Source of the DNA: DATGMS01 sp040905145
Lineage (GTDB): Bacteria; Bacteroidota; Bacteroidia; Cytophagales; Cyclobacteriaceae
Direction of reading: 5' to 3'
NCBI GenBank assembly: GCA_040905145.1
Contig: JBBDSC010000128.1
Coordinates: forward strand, 1-34,702
DNA: 34,702 nucleotides
Shown here: positions 1-7,770 of the stretch, one piece after another
Position numbering within the stretch: position 1 is the stretch's first letter
How the letters are laid out: each line of letters opens with the position of its first letter
Translations under genes and position numbers: made by a program
The notes under the pieces: model-generated
Seen by the model: only the letters and a program-made list of their open reading frames with translations
The model's database searches: none
Told to the model about the DNA's origin: nothing

Positions 1-275
1 ATTTTCCCTGTCTGTTGGGCTTGTGCTAGCTCTTGAAACCGATTGACTTCCATTCCTTTTTCGGAAATCTTTTCAATCATTTCACCTTCCGCTTCTTGTT
101 GGATAGGAATAACTTCCATGTTGATTTTAACAAATGTCTCAATTTCTTCATCTGTGAAATCCTCATTTATTTCCTGAGGGGCAGAGGGTACCTGCTGCTG
201 TGCCATTGCTCCAAATGCGAAAACTATTAGGAATGCAGAAAGAGCAAAAACTTTTGATAACTTTGAATAAATCAT
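1..275 (-). CDS. DUF4168 domain protein, secreted (3' end cut by window edge)
   Basis: The reverse strand opens with ATG at 273-275 and stays open to the window edge, giving the first 91 or so codons of a protein whose C-terminus lies outside. Residues 1-25 form a Sec signal peptide (MIYSKLSKVF, then a hydrophobic run ending FGAMA before QQQ). The mature part starts with a Gln/Pro-rich linker and then an acidic helical stretch (FTDEEIETFVKINMEV, then IQQEAEGEM), which resembles the DUF4168 family of small exported proteins. No function is established for that family. The assignment rests on remembered resemblance, so the family is moderately sure and the export signal is clear. The protein diverges from the ArsC-like gene to its right. 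Confidence 0.75.
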   Translation of the reverse strand, partial: MIYSKLSKVFALSAFLIVFAFGAMAQQQVPSAPQEINEDFTDEEIETFVKINMEVIPIQQEAEGEMIEKISEKGMEVNRFQELAQAQQTGK

Positions 276-279
276 AATG

Positions 280-308
280 TTGTTTTTTTTGTTTTCTTTA
301 TAATTTTG
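280..308 (+). promoter_or_regulatory. Candidate Bacteroidota promoter for the ArsC-like gene
   Basis: A TAATTTTG box at 301-308 matches the Bacteroidota -7 consensus TAnnTTTG, and TTG at 280-282 lies 18 bp upstream, close to the usual 19 bp for the -33 box. Transcription would start near 313, leaving a leader of about 60 nt before the ATG at 374. The region is T-rich, so a chance match is possible. Confidence 0.4.
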
Positions 309-373
309 CTTTTTAGCGCACAAGAAAGATGCCAGCGACAATTAAAATATGTTAAATTTAGAATGGGATAGGA

Positions 374-733
374 ATGGGTATTAAAGTATTCGGAATAAAA
401 AATTGTAACACCATGAAAAAAACCTTTCAATGGCTGGAAAAGGAAGGAATATCTTATGAATTCATTGATTATAAAAAGGAAGAGCCGAATATTGACCTAC
501 TTAAAGGTTTCTTAGATCAGGCCCGTTTGGCAGAATTGATTAATAGAAAAGGGACAACCTTCAAAAAGCTGTCAACTGAACAAAAATCCTTATTGGAAAA
601 TCAGGACACCGCACTTCCAATCCTTGCAGAAAACAGTAGCATGATTAAAAGGCCCCTCATTCAATTTCCTGATGGGCAGTTGGTTGTAGGATTTCAAGAG
701 GAAGAAATTTTGGATAAAGCAAAGCCTAAATGA
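374..733 (+). CDS. ArsC/Spx/MgsR family thioredoxin-fold protein
   Basis: This 119-residue protein has the length and signatures of the ArsC-like (YffB/Spx) branch of the thioredoxin fold. The N-terminus carries GIKNCNTMKK, with the single family cysteine at Cys11. The middle has the INRKGTTFKKL segment. The C-terminal half has the MIKRPLI motif followed by a glycine turn (VVGFQEEEI). ArsC-like proteins bind glutathione or reduce substrates through that cysteine; Spx relatives act on RNA polymerase. The sequence does not tell which applies, so calling it an arsenate reductase would overreach, and there are no ars genes nearby. The ATG at 374 fits the start of the first beta strand. Confidence 0.85.
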   Translation: MGIKVFGIKNCNTMKKTFQWLEKEGISYEFIDYKKEEPNIDLLKGFLDQARLAELINRKGTTFKKLSTEQKSLLENQDTALPILAENSSMIKRPLIQFPDGQLVVGFQEEEILDKAKPK

Positions 734-761
734 TGGAATGGAAGCAATAAGGCTCTAAAAA

Positions 762-1715
762 TCAAATTTTATTGATAGTGCTTTTCATGGCATTTGAAGT
801 GGCCAAAATGGCCTCTTCATCATCCATGTTGTTCAATTTTGCATTAAAGGGTTCTGCTCTTACAGGGCCATTATATCCGATTTTTATCAAAGCTTTCAAG
901 AAGCCTGCTAAATCAATGACCCCAGAATCTCCTGGCAGCTCCCTCTCTCCGTCGATTTGTTCCGCCACTGTACGTCCTGCCGTGGCATCATTGAGGTCAC
1001 AGGTTATAATTTGCTCATTGGTCAATGATTCAATGTCGGCAATACTTTCCTCTGCACAATACCAATGGAAACTATCCAGTTGAATTCCAAGATTTGGGAC
1101 ATTGATCTCATGGATCAGTTCAAATGCTTCCTTCATACTGCTGATAAACGGGTACTTATTCATGGAGGTCAATGTTTTAGGACCTACATACTCTAGCCCA
1201 AGTTTAATGTCATAGTTCTCCAGTATGGTCGTGATTTCCTTGAGCCGGTAGGCATGTCTTTTAAAATTCTCCAAATAAGTCAGCTCTTGATCTGTAGGCA
1301 TGATCCATGTGGACATTCTGTCAACCCCACTTTTTTGTAGCGCTGTGGCCAGTTTGGGTAAGTTGGTCATCCCCTCTTTGAATAATTCATCGTCTTTCCT
1401 GAAATCGACAGGCAATCCGGCAGCGTCCCATGAAATTTCATTGGAATTCATTTTCTCTAGGAGTTCTGACCTTTGGTCTGCCTCCATATCCGCTAATTGT
1501 GCAGGAATGGGTAAAATGGCCTCAAAGCCGTGTTTGATGGCTATTGGCAATAATTCCTGTTGGCTGATACTAACTCCTATGGCAAAAGGGTTCAAGCTGA
1601 TTTTAAATAAGCGGGTAGAAGCCTGTTGCAGGCCAAAGGCGGGTGGAGCAAAGAATAAACCTGCACCAGCTCCGGCACTGTATTTCATAAAGGTCCGACG
1701 AGTCATTAATTCCAT
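762..1715 (-). CDS. Tat-exported sugar phosphate isomerase/epimerase-like TIM-barrel protein
   Basis: The protein has 317 residues from the ATG at 1713-1715. It starts with a twin-arginine signal (TRRTFMKYSAGAGAGLFF, ending near PPAFG), so it is probably exported folded. The rest looks like the xylose-isomerase-like AP endonuclease 2 TIM-barrel family: an early GFEAILPIPAQ strand, KLGLEYVGPK, GIQLDSFHWYCA (Asp and His likely metal ligands), ITCDLNDA and a C-terminal PVRAEPF. Such proteins act on sugars or inositols with a divalent metal; the substrate is not readable here. The open frame continues upstream by 60 codons, but that part is basic, Cys-containing and unlike the family, and it would bury the Tat signal. 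It lies downstream of the threonine dehydrogenase gene after about 255 bp and is probably a separate unit. Confidence 0.85.
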   Translation of the reverse strand: MELMTRRTFMKYSAGAGAGLFFAPPAFGLQQASTRLFKISLNPFAIGVSISQQELLPIAIKHGFEAILPIPAQLADMEADQRSELLEKMNSNEISWDAAGLPVDFRKDDELFKEGMTNLPKLATALQKSGVDRMSTWIMPTDQELTYLENFKRHAYRLKEITTILENYDIKLGLEYVGPKTLTSMNKYPFISSMKEAFELIHEINVPNLGIQLDSFHWYCAEESIADIESLTNEQIITCDLNDATAGRTVAEQIDGERELPGDSGVIDLAGFLKALIKIGYNGPVRAEPFNAKLNNMDDEEAILATSNAMKSTINKI

Positions 1716-1970
1716 GATCGAATATAAATAATTATCTAAGGATATACAAAAATTAAGGTAACCTTTGGATAATAGGGGCTTTTTTATCTGGTTATCTGTT
1801 TTGATGGGTTTTTTAACGTCAGAATGTGGAAAAATTCCGCAACATTTACCTCCTCTCCTATATAAATGTTTTTGGCGTTTTATTATTTTCATCAATTAGA
1901 GTGGTTACGATAGCACTAGGCTCATTGTCCACGCCATAATTGATTTCATAGGTATATAATTGTTTTCATT

Positions 1971-2936
1971 TTATGATTTTTGTTTAAAATAAGGCAAATA
2001 TTCAGGTAAATTTTTGAAAATATCTTCTGTCATTGTTTTCAGCCCAAATTCATGTTGCCATCCCCAGTCATTTTTGGCGGCAGAATCATCAATGCTATTG
2101 GGCCAGGAATCTGCTATTTTCTGCCTGAAATCAGGTTTGTAACTGATTTGGAAAGGTGGGTAATGTTCCTTAATGCTTTGAAAGAGTTCCTTGGGCGAAA
2201 TGCTTATCCCACCTAAATTATAGCTGGAACGGATCTTTATATTTTCTCTTGGAGCCTGCATAAGGTCTATGGTAGCTTTGATGGCATCGGGCATATACAT
2301 CATCGGTAAATAAGTTTCCTCACTTAAGAAACATTCAAAATGTTCTCCTACAATAGCTTTATGATAAATATCTACGGCATAGTCAGTAGTGCCCCCACCC
2401 GGAGGGGACTTATAACCTATCAACCCGGGATAGCGCAGGCTTCTTACATCTACCTGATGTTGCTGGAAATAATAAGCGCACCATCTTTCACCGGCTTGTT
2501 TGGAAATGCCATAAACAGTATCAGGATCCATAATGCAGTGTTGGGGAGTATTATGACGGGGGCTATGGGGCCCAAATACGGCAATAGATGAAGGCCAATA
2601 TACTTTCTCCAAATTTAGCTCTTTGGCAAATTCCAATACGTACAGTAGACTTTCCATATTAACCTGCCAAGCAAAATGCGGGTTTTTCTCGCTTGCAGCG
2701 GAAAGGATGGCCGCTAAATGGTAAATTTGTTTTATGTTTTCTTCTTTAATGAGTCTGCCCAAGCCGTCCCTGTCCATAACATCCAAGGTTGCGAAACGGC
2801 AATAGGGGAATTTACCGCTTTCAGCTTGATGAATGTCAGTAGCAATGACTGCTTCACCACCATGGATATCAGTGAGTGATTGAGTTAACTCCGACCCTAG
2901 TTGCCCAGCAGCACCTGTAATTAATATTCTCTCCAT
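1971..2936 (-). CDS. L-threonine 3-dehydrogenase, SDR (epimerase-like) type
   Basis: The 321-residue protein is an extended short-chain dehydrogenase. It has a Rossmann motif GAAGQLG at residues 8-14, an NAD-ribose Asp at the end of beta 2 (IATDIH), a catalytic Ser in WPSSIAVFGP (about 116-117) and Tyr142/Lys146 in VYGISK. The segments RYPGLIGYKSPPGGGTTDYA and YLPMMYMPDA are characteristic of SDR-type threonine dehydrogenases, which oxidise L-threonine to 2-amino-3-ketobutyrate with NAD. This is a different fold from the zinc-dependent E. coli Tdh. The neighbour kbl, divergently transcribed 167 bp away, encodes the next enzyme, which strongly supports the call over a generic sugar epimerase. 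Confidence 0.92.
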   Translation of the reverse strand: MERILITGAAGQLGSELTQSLTDIHGGEAVIATDIHQAESGKFPYCRFATLDVMDRDGLGRLIKEENIKQIYHLAAILSAASEKNPHFAWQVNMESLLYVLEFAKELNLEKVYWPSSIAVFGPHSPRHNTPQHCIMDPDTVYGISKQAGERWCAYYFQQHQVDVRSLRYPGLIGYKSPPGGGTTDYAVDIYHKAIVGEHFECFLSEETYLPMMYMPDAIKATIDLMQAPRENIKIRSSYNLGGISISPKELFQSIKEHYPPFQISYKPDFRQKIADSWPNSIDDSAAKNDWGWQHEFGLKTMTEDIFKNLPEYLPYFKQKS

Positions 2937-3103
2937 TTTTTAAGTCAGTCCGATCTTCTTTAAGAATAAATTGCTTAAGGGATTTGATTATATTTGGGCA
3001 TGATAAATGTAAAATTAACAAATTCCTTGACTCCTATTTTATCCATTCCTGCATTTATTATAATCAAAATAGATGGGTTTATCTTAAATTAAATTAAAAT
3101 AAA

Positions 3104-4297
3104 ATGTTCGATGCGCTAAAACCTAAATTAATAAAAGAAATTCAGGACATTAAGGATGCTGGATTGTTCAAGGAAGAGCGGGTAATCACTTCACCTCAAT
3201 CAGCAGAAATTACCACTTCAGACGGCCATAAAGTGCTTAACTTTTGTGCCAATAATTATCTGGGCTTATCCAGCCACCCACAGATCATTGAGGCGGCAAA
3301 GAATGCTATCGATTCCCATGGTTTTGGGATGTCCTCGGTGAGGTTTATCTGTGGGACACAAGACATTCATAAGAAGCTGGAAAATAAAATATCAGAATTT
3401 TTAGGGATGGAAGATACCATTCTTTATGCTGCGGCTTTTGATGCCAATGGAGGGGTGTTTGAACCCATTTTCGGATCAGAGGATGCAATTATTTCGGATG
3501 CCCTGAACCATGCTTCCATCATAGATGGAGTAAGGTTGTGCAAGGCGATGAGATTTCGTTACCAGCATAACGATATGGCAGATTTGGAGCAGCAGCTTAT
3601 AAATGCCGGGTCCAAAGAAGCTGCTCAAAAAGTCATTGTAACCGATGGCGTGTTTTCTATGGATGGTACATTGGCACAATTGGATAAAATTGTAGCATTG
3701 GCAGAAAAATACCAGGCTTTGGTCATGTCTGATGAATCTCATGCAACGGGTTTTGTTGGGAGAACAGGACGAGGAGTCCATGAGTTAAAAGGAGTGATGG
3801 GTAAGGTGGATATTATTACAGGGACTTTAGGAAAAGCTTTGGGTGGGGCCTCGGGAGGATTTACTTCAGGGAGAAAGGAAATTATTGATGTTTTAAGGCA
3901 AAGATCCAGGCCTTACCTTTTTTCCAATACATTGGCACCTTCAATTACAGGAGCTTCTATTGAAGTTTTCGATCTTTTATCCAAGACGACCGAACTAAGG
4001 GATAAGCTGGAGGAAAATACCAAATATTTTAGGGGTGAAATGAAAGCAGCAGGATTTGACATAAAGCCAGGGGAACATGCTATCGTCCCCATTATGCTAT
4101 ATGATGCGGTTCTTTCACAAAAAATGGCTGAGGAATTATTAAGGAGAGGGATTTATGTAATTGGATTTTATTTTCCCGTAGTGCCAAAAGGAGAGGCCAG
4201 AATCAGAGTACAAATTTCTGCTGGTCATGAAATGGAGCATTTGGACAAGGCTATTGTAGCTTTTACAGAAGTAGGAAAGGAATTGGGAGTTTTATAA
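3104..4297 (+). CDS. kbl: Glycine C-acetyltransferase (2-amino-3-ketobutyrate CoA ligase)
   Basis: This 397-residue protein has the family's usual length and is a fold-type I PLP enzyme of the alpha-oxoamine synthase group. Visible motifs are NFCANNYLGLSSHP (about 46-59), GFGMSSVRFICGTQ (73-86), SDALNHASIIDG (131-142), the PLP-binding Asp210 and His213 in SDESHATGF, and the Schiff-base lysine Lys244 in GTLGKALGGASGG. It cleaves 2-amino-3-ketobutyrate with CoA to glycine and acetyl-CoA. The GMSSVRFICGTQ segment and the partner dehydrogenase next door favour Kbl over BioF or serine palmitoyltransferase. The 3' end faces the cdaA gene. Confidence 0.96.
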   Translation: MFDALKPKLIKEIQDIKDAGLFKEERVITSPQSAEITTSDGHKVLNFCANNYLGLSSHPQIIEAAKNAIDSHGFGMSSVRFICGTQDIHKKLENKISEFLGMEDTILYAAAFDANGGVFEPIFGSEDAIISDALNHASIIDGVRLCKAMRFRYQHNDMADLEQQLINAGSKEAAQKVIVTDGVFSMDGTLAQLDKIVALAEKYQALVMSDESHATGFVGRTGRGVHELKGVMGKVDIITGTLGKALGGASGGFTSGRKEIIDVLRQRSRPYLFSNTLAPSITGASIEVFDLLSKTTELRDKLEENTKYFRGEMKAAGFDIKPGEHAIVPIMLYDAVLSQKMAEELLRRGIYVIGFYFPVVPKGEARIRVQISAGHEMEHLDKAIVAFTEVGKELGVL

Positions 4298-4319
4298 CTG
4301 AAAATAATGTATGGTGATT

Positions 4320-4354
4320 ACGGGCATCCGTTTTTTAATGGATCACCTGCCCGT
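4320..4354. terminator. Candidate shared terminator hairpin between kbl and cdaA
   Basis: The short gap between two convergent genes holds an inverted repeat, ACGGGCA at 4320-4326 with TGCCCGT at 4348-4354. An inner TCC/GGA pairing closes around a T6 loop, with TCACC left as a bulge. The right side is followed by a pyrimidine-rich CCCTCTTTTATG. It may end transcription from kbl and perhaps from cdaA, but the U-tract is imperfect. Confidence 0.4.
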
Positions 4355-4362
4355 ACCCTCTT

Positions 4363-5229
4363 TTATGCTTCTGTTACTTTCTTTTTTACTTTTCTGGTTT
4401 CAAAAGAATTGATCGTTTCAAACTTAGCATCTATATCCTCGCCGGTCAGATATTGATTCACCATTTCACGGATTTCCTGTAAAGAAAGGTTATGCAGGAT
4501 TTTACCGTTTTTGGAAAGTGATACCTGGCCTGTTTCTTCTGAAATGACCAATACCAGTGTATCCGTAGATTCCGACATACCAATGGCAGCACGGTGCCGT
4601 AGACCAAATTGAGCGGGTACATCCCTTTCCGTAACCGGTAAAATGCATCTGGCCGCTTTGATTTTACCATTGTAAATAATCACCGCACCATCATGCAATG
4701 GACTGTATTTATTGAAAATTGAGATAAGCAATCTCTTGGAGACGATGGCATCGATTAAATCACCACTTTCCGCATAAAATTTCAGCTCCGAATTTCTTGA
4801 AATGACAATTAAAGCACCCGTGCTGGTACCTGCCAGGGATTTGGAAGCTTCCATAATGGGAGTGATATTAAAGGCCTGAGTTTCTTTTTTTCTCCAGAAC
4901 AATAATTCCTGCAAAACATTCTCATTAGAAAAAATGGAGGACTTTCCTATGATCATAAGAAACTTACGGATTTCCGGGGCAAATAAAATGATGGCGGCAA
5001 TCACACCTACGCCCATGAATTGTCCAAGGATCATAGTAAGCAATTCCATCTTGGCAGCACGTACCACCAAATAAACCAGATAAATGGACAAAAAACCTAA
5101 AAAAATTTTTATGGCAACACTTCCTTTCATCAATTTATAGATCTGGTAAAGCAGCACGCTCACCAAAGTGATATCTATTATATTGACAATGGAAATGTCT
5201 ATAAAACCAATTCTGAAAAGTAAGTTCAA
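4363..5229 (-). CDS. cdaA: Diadenylate cyclase, CdaA type
   Basis: This 288-residue protein makes c-di-AMP from two ATP. Three hydrophobic helices (about residues 15-32, 38-57 and 62-85) anchor it in the inner membrane, and the DisA_N catalytic domain follows. The catalytic signatures are intact: GALIVISR (138-145), the DGA motif at 180-182 (LHDGAVII) and RHR at 211-213 (LRHRAAIG). The start is TTG at 5227-5229, overlapping the folP stop as TTGA, which points to translational coupling. The next in-frame Met would remove the first membrane helix, so the TTG start is preferred. A C-terminal tail rich in Lys/Glu ends the protein. c-di-AMP controls osmolyte transport and wall homeostasis in other bacteria; no effector gene is visible here. 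Confidence 0.94.
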   Translation of the reverse strand: MNLLFRIGFIDISIVNIIDITLVSVLLYQIYKLMKGSVAIKIFLGFLSIYLVYLVVRAAKMELLTMILGQFMGVGVIAAIILFAPEIRKFLMIIGKSSIFSNENVLQELLFWRKKETQAFNITPIMEASKSLAGTSTGALIVISRNSELKFYAESGDLIDAIVSKRLLISIFNKYSPLHDGAVIIYNGKIKAARCILPVTERDVPAQFGLRHRAAIGMSESTDTLVLVISEETGQVSLSKNGKILHNLSLQEIREMVNQYLTGEDIDAKFETINSFETRKVKKKVTEA

Positions 5230-6107
5230 GCGTTTATTTGTTTAAATAGTTTAACTGTTTCTACAGCTTCTTTCACATCATGTACTCTTAATATATTTGC
5301 TCCGTTCATCAATGCTACCATATTTAAGGCAGTGGTGCCATTGAGTGCTTCCTCTTGGCTTGTACCCAAAAGTTTATATATCATCGACTTTCTGGATAAG
5401 CCCACTAAAATAGGAGTATTAATAGATTGAAAATAAGAAATATTTTTTAAAATCCTATAATTTTGCACTAAAGTTTTAGCAAAGCCTAGCCCTGGGTCAA
5501 TTATTACATCTTTTATGCCAAATTTTTTACATTTCATTATTTTGCTGTTAAAATAATTTAAAATCTCTTTCTCCAGATCATCATATTTTGTCAAACTACC
5601 CATATTATCAGGGTTTCCGCGCATGTGCATGCAGATATAGGGAACATTGAGCTGACCAACTATGGGAATCATTTCCAGATCCAGTTCTCCGCCGGAGATA
5701 TCGTTCACGATATCCGTTCCATTTTCCACGGCCTCTTTTGCCACTTTGCTCCTGAAACTATCAATGGATAAAAGTACTTCTGGGAATTCCTTCTTGATAA
5801 TATCAATTACGGGAACTACCCTAATAAGTTCTTCTTCTACAGAGATCACATCTGCTCCGGGTCTGCTGCTGTAGCCACCTATATCCAAGATTTTTGCACC
5901 TGCCAAAACCATCTCCTCAGCTTTTTTCAGAATTTCATTTTTATCTTTGGGAATCCTGCTTTTGGGATAAAAAGAATCCGGAGTGATATTTATGATGCCC
6001 ATTACCCAAGGTTCTTCGAGCAAGAGAAGCTTTCCTCTTGAATTGAGTGTTATTTTTGGGGGAAATAATTTATCTTCGGTTTCTGAAATTTTGTAGTTTT
6101 CTTCCAT
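5226..6107 (-). CDS. folP: Dihydropteroate synthase
   Basis: FolP joins p-aminobenzoate to dihydropterin pyrophosphate in folate synthesis. All family signatures are present: MGIINITPDSFY near the N-terminus, LDIGGYSSRPG, LSIDSFRSKVAKEA, IVNDISGG, YICMHMRGNPDNM, IIDPGLGFAKT and GLSRKSMI. The likely start is ATG at 6105-6107 (MEENYKIS), giving 293 residues. A longer open frame to 6155 would run into the divergent DUF1599 gene and adds nothing recognisable. The gene overlaps cdaA by 4 nt, so the two are one transcript. Its start is only 15 bp from the start of the divergent gene, so each promoter must lie at least partly within the other gene's coding region. Confidence 0.96.
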   Translation of the reverse strand: MEENYKISETEDKLFPPKITLNSRGKLLLLEEPWVMGIINITPDSFYPKSRIPKDKNEILKKAEEMVLAGAKILDIGGYSSRPGADVISVEEELIRVVPVIDIIKKEFPEVLLSIDSFRSKVAKEAVENGTDIVNDISGGELDLEMIPIVGQLNVPYICMHMRGNPDNMGSLTKYDDLEKEILNYFNSKIMKCKKFGIKDVIIDPGLGFAKTLVQNYRILKNISYFQSINTPILVGLSRKSMIYKLLGTSQEEALNGTTALNMVALMNGANILRVHDVKEAVETVKLFKQINA

Positions 6108-6122
6108 TAAATATTTATTGCT

Positions 6123-6674
6123 TTGAAAAGCCAAACTGTGAGCGAATATAATCAAGTTATTAACCTTTGTAAAGAACTCTTTGAGAAGAAAACTACAGAT
6201 TATGGCACTGCTTGGAGAATTCTAAGGTTGCCATCCATCACGGATCAGATTTTCATTAAAGCCCAAAGAATCCGTTCCATTCAGGACAAGGGGACTCAAA
6301 AAGTCAATGAGCCGATTCGGGAAGAATTCATAGGGATTGTTAACTATGGATTAATTGCTTTGATGCAATCAGCATTTTTAAATGATGAAAGATTGGAGAT
6401 AGGATTCGATGAACTGGAGCCATTGTATGACAAATGGGTAGATGCGACCAGGACCTTACTTGAAAATAAGAACCATGATTATGGAGAAGCTTGGCGGGAT
6501 ATGCGGGTTTCTTCAATGACCGATATCATTCTGATGAAACTTTATAGGGTCAAGCAAATCGAAGACCATCAAGGAAAGACTTTGGTGTCAGAAGGAATTG
6601 AAGCAAATTATCAGGATATCATAAATTATGCTGTATTTTGCCTAATAAAATTAAGAGAGGAATATCATGATTAA
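6123..6674 (+). CDS. DUF1599 domain protein (two tandem repeats)
   Basis: The 183-residue protein consists of two copies of the same helical unit. The first (about 24-52) reads TTDYGTAWRILRLPSITDQI and the second (about 115-143) HDYGEAWRDMRVSSMTDIIL. Both continue into a basic RIRSIQ or RVKQIE helix and a later D/G-I-VNY or INY helix. This matches DUF1599, a Bacteroidota family of unknown function resembling all-alpha NTP pyrophosphatase-like bundles only in being helical. The start is TTG at 6123; a GTG five codons later is the alternative. It is the first gene of an operon with the BT_3928-type protein and aroK, each junction overlapping by 8 nt. Confidence 0.88.
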   Translation: MKSQTVSEYNQVINLCKELFEKKTTDYGTAWRILRLPSITDQIFIKAQRIRSIQDKGTQKVNEPIREEFIGIVNYGLIALMQSAFLNDERLEIGFDELEPLYDKWVDATRTLLENKNHDYGEAWRDMRVSSMTDIILMKLYRVKQIEDHQGKTLVSEGIEANYQDIINYAVFCLIKLREEYHD

Positions 6675-7770
6675 ACAAATATTATTAACCCTGACCCGCT
6701 TTATTGTAGGTGGACTTTTTATCTTTTCCGGTCTTATCAAAGTAAATGATCCCGTTGGTACCTCCATCAAACTAGAAGAGTATTTCGATGTTTTCTCTTA
6801 TGACATTGCTCCTTTTTTTGCCTATTTTAAAGAAATATCCCTTTCTTTAGCTGTAATTTTAGTGGTGTTGGAAGTCGTATTGGGAGTGATGTTGATTTTA
6901 GGGGTAAAGCTGAGGCTAACGGTGATCCTGCTTTCTCTGATGATCCTGTTTTTTACATTCCTGACATTTTATTCCGCTTATTTTAATAAGGTGACAGATT
7001 GTGGTTGTTTTGGAGATGCCATAAAATTAACCCCATGGGAATCATTCTATAAAGATGTATTTTTATTGGTATTAATTTCCCTCTTGTTTATTTTTAGAAA
7101 TCACCTGCCCACAAGTTCCTCCCCTTGGCTCAAAGGGATCGCACTCTTATCTTTTCTTGTCTCCTTTGCACTCGCCATTATGGCCATTAGAAACCTTCCG
7201 TTTATTGACTTTAGAGCGTATAAGGAAGGTGTACATATCCCTTCTGCCATGCAGCCTTCAGAGCCGTTGGAATACAGCTATAGGATGGAGAAAGAGGGGA
7301 AGGAAACCATTTTCGACCAATATCCAAGTGACGACTCCTATGAATTTGTCGATATGGAGTTGAAGAATCCGGAAGCATTGCCCAAAATTTCCGATTTTGC
7401 TGTATGGAATGAGCAGGGGGATTTTACAGAGGAAATTATTTCCGGCAACAAACTTCTGGTCCTAATCAGCAATATTTCCAAAATGTCTGAAGACAATTTA
7501 GATTTATTGACCGATCTAATAAACCAACTGGAGGGTTCTGATATAGAGCCAGTAGTGATAGCTGCCTCTTCGGAAGAGGAAATCAAAAACCTGCTTGTAA
7601 ATCAGGGCTGGGATATCTCTTATTATTTGGCAGATGCCACAGTAGTAAAAACCATCATCCGGTCAAATCCAGGGATCCTGTTATTGAAAGATGGTACTGT
7701 GCTAAAAAAATACCATCATAACAATACCCCCTTATTTTCAGAGGTAGAGCCCGTTTTCCGCCATGAATAA
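6667..7770 (+). CDS. BT_3928-type DoxX/MauE-like membrane protein with thioredoxin-like tail
   Basis: The 367-residue protein starts with a DoxX/MauE-like membrane domain: helices near residues 5-25, 55-80, 83-106, 128-145 and 156-174, with the hallmark NDP after helix 1 and a DCGCFGD loop (Cys112, Cys114). After about residue 180 comes a soluble domain. Its strands (KLLVLISNISK, EPVVIAASSEEE, ISYYLAD, NPGILLLKDGTVLKKYHHN) follow a thioredoxin-like layout but contain no CxxC, so it may bind rather than oxidise. The family sits with DUF1599 in many Bacteroidota; its role is unknown, with redox or disulfide handling a reasonable guess. Its start overlaps the DUF1599 stop by 8 nt and its stop overlaps aroK by 8 nt. 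Confidence 0.88.
   Translation: MIKQILLTLTRFIVGGLFIFSGLIKVNDPVGTSIKLEEYFDVFSYDIAPFFAYFKEISLSLAVILVVLEVVLGVMLILGVKLRLTVILLSLMILFFTFLTFYSAYFNKVTDCGCFGDAIKLTPWESFYKDVFLLVLISLLFIFRNHLPTSSSPWLKGIALLSFLVSFALAIMAIRNLPFIDFRAYKEGVHIPSAMQPSEPLEYSYRMEKEGKETIFDQYPSDDSYEFVDMELKNPEALPKISDFAVWNEQGDFTEEIISGNKLLVLISNISKMSEDNLDLLTDLINQLEGSDIEPVVIAASSEEEIKNLLVNQGWDISYYLADATVVKTIIRSNPGILLLKDGTVLKKYHHNNTPLFSEVEPVFRHE

Noticed and set aside
1716..1895. 60-codon N-terminal extension of the TIM-barrel protein
   Set aside because: It is basic, Cys-containing and unlike the family, and would hide the Tat signal that begins at the ATG at 1715.
1858..1965. 35-codon protein-like open stretch after the threonine dehydrogenase gene (minus strand)
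   Set aside because: It has no start codon in frame, is short, and could arise by chance.
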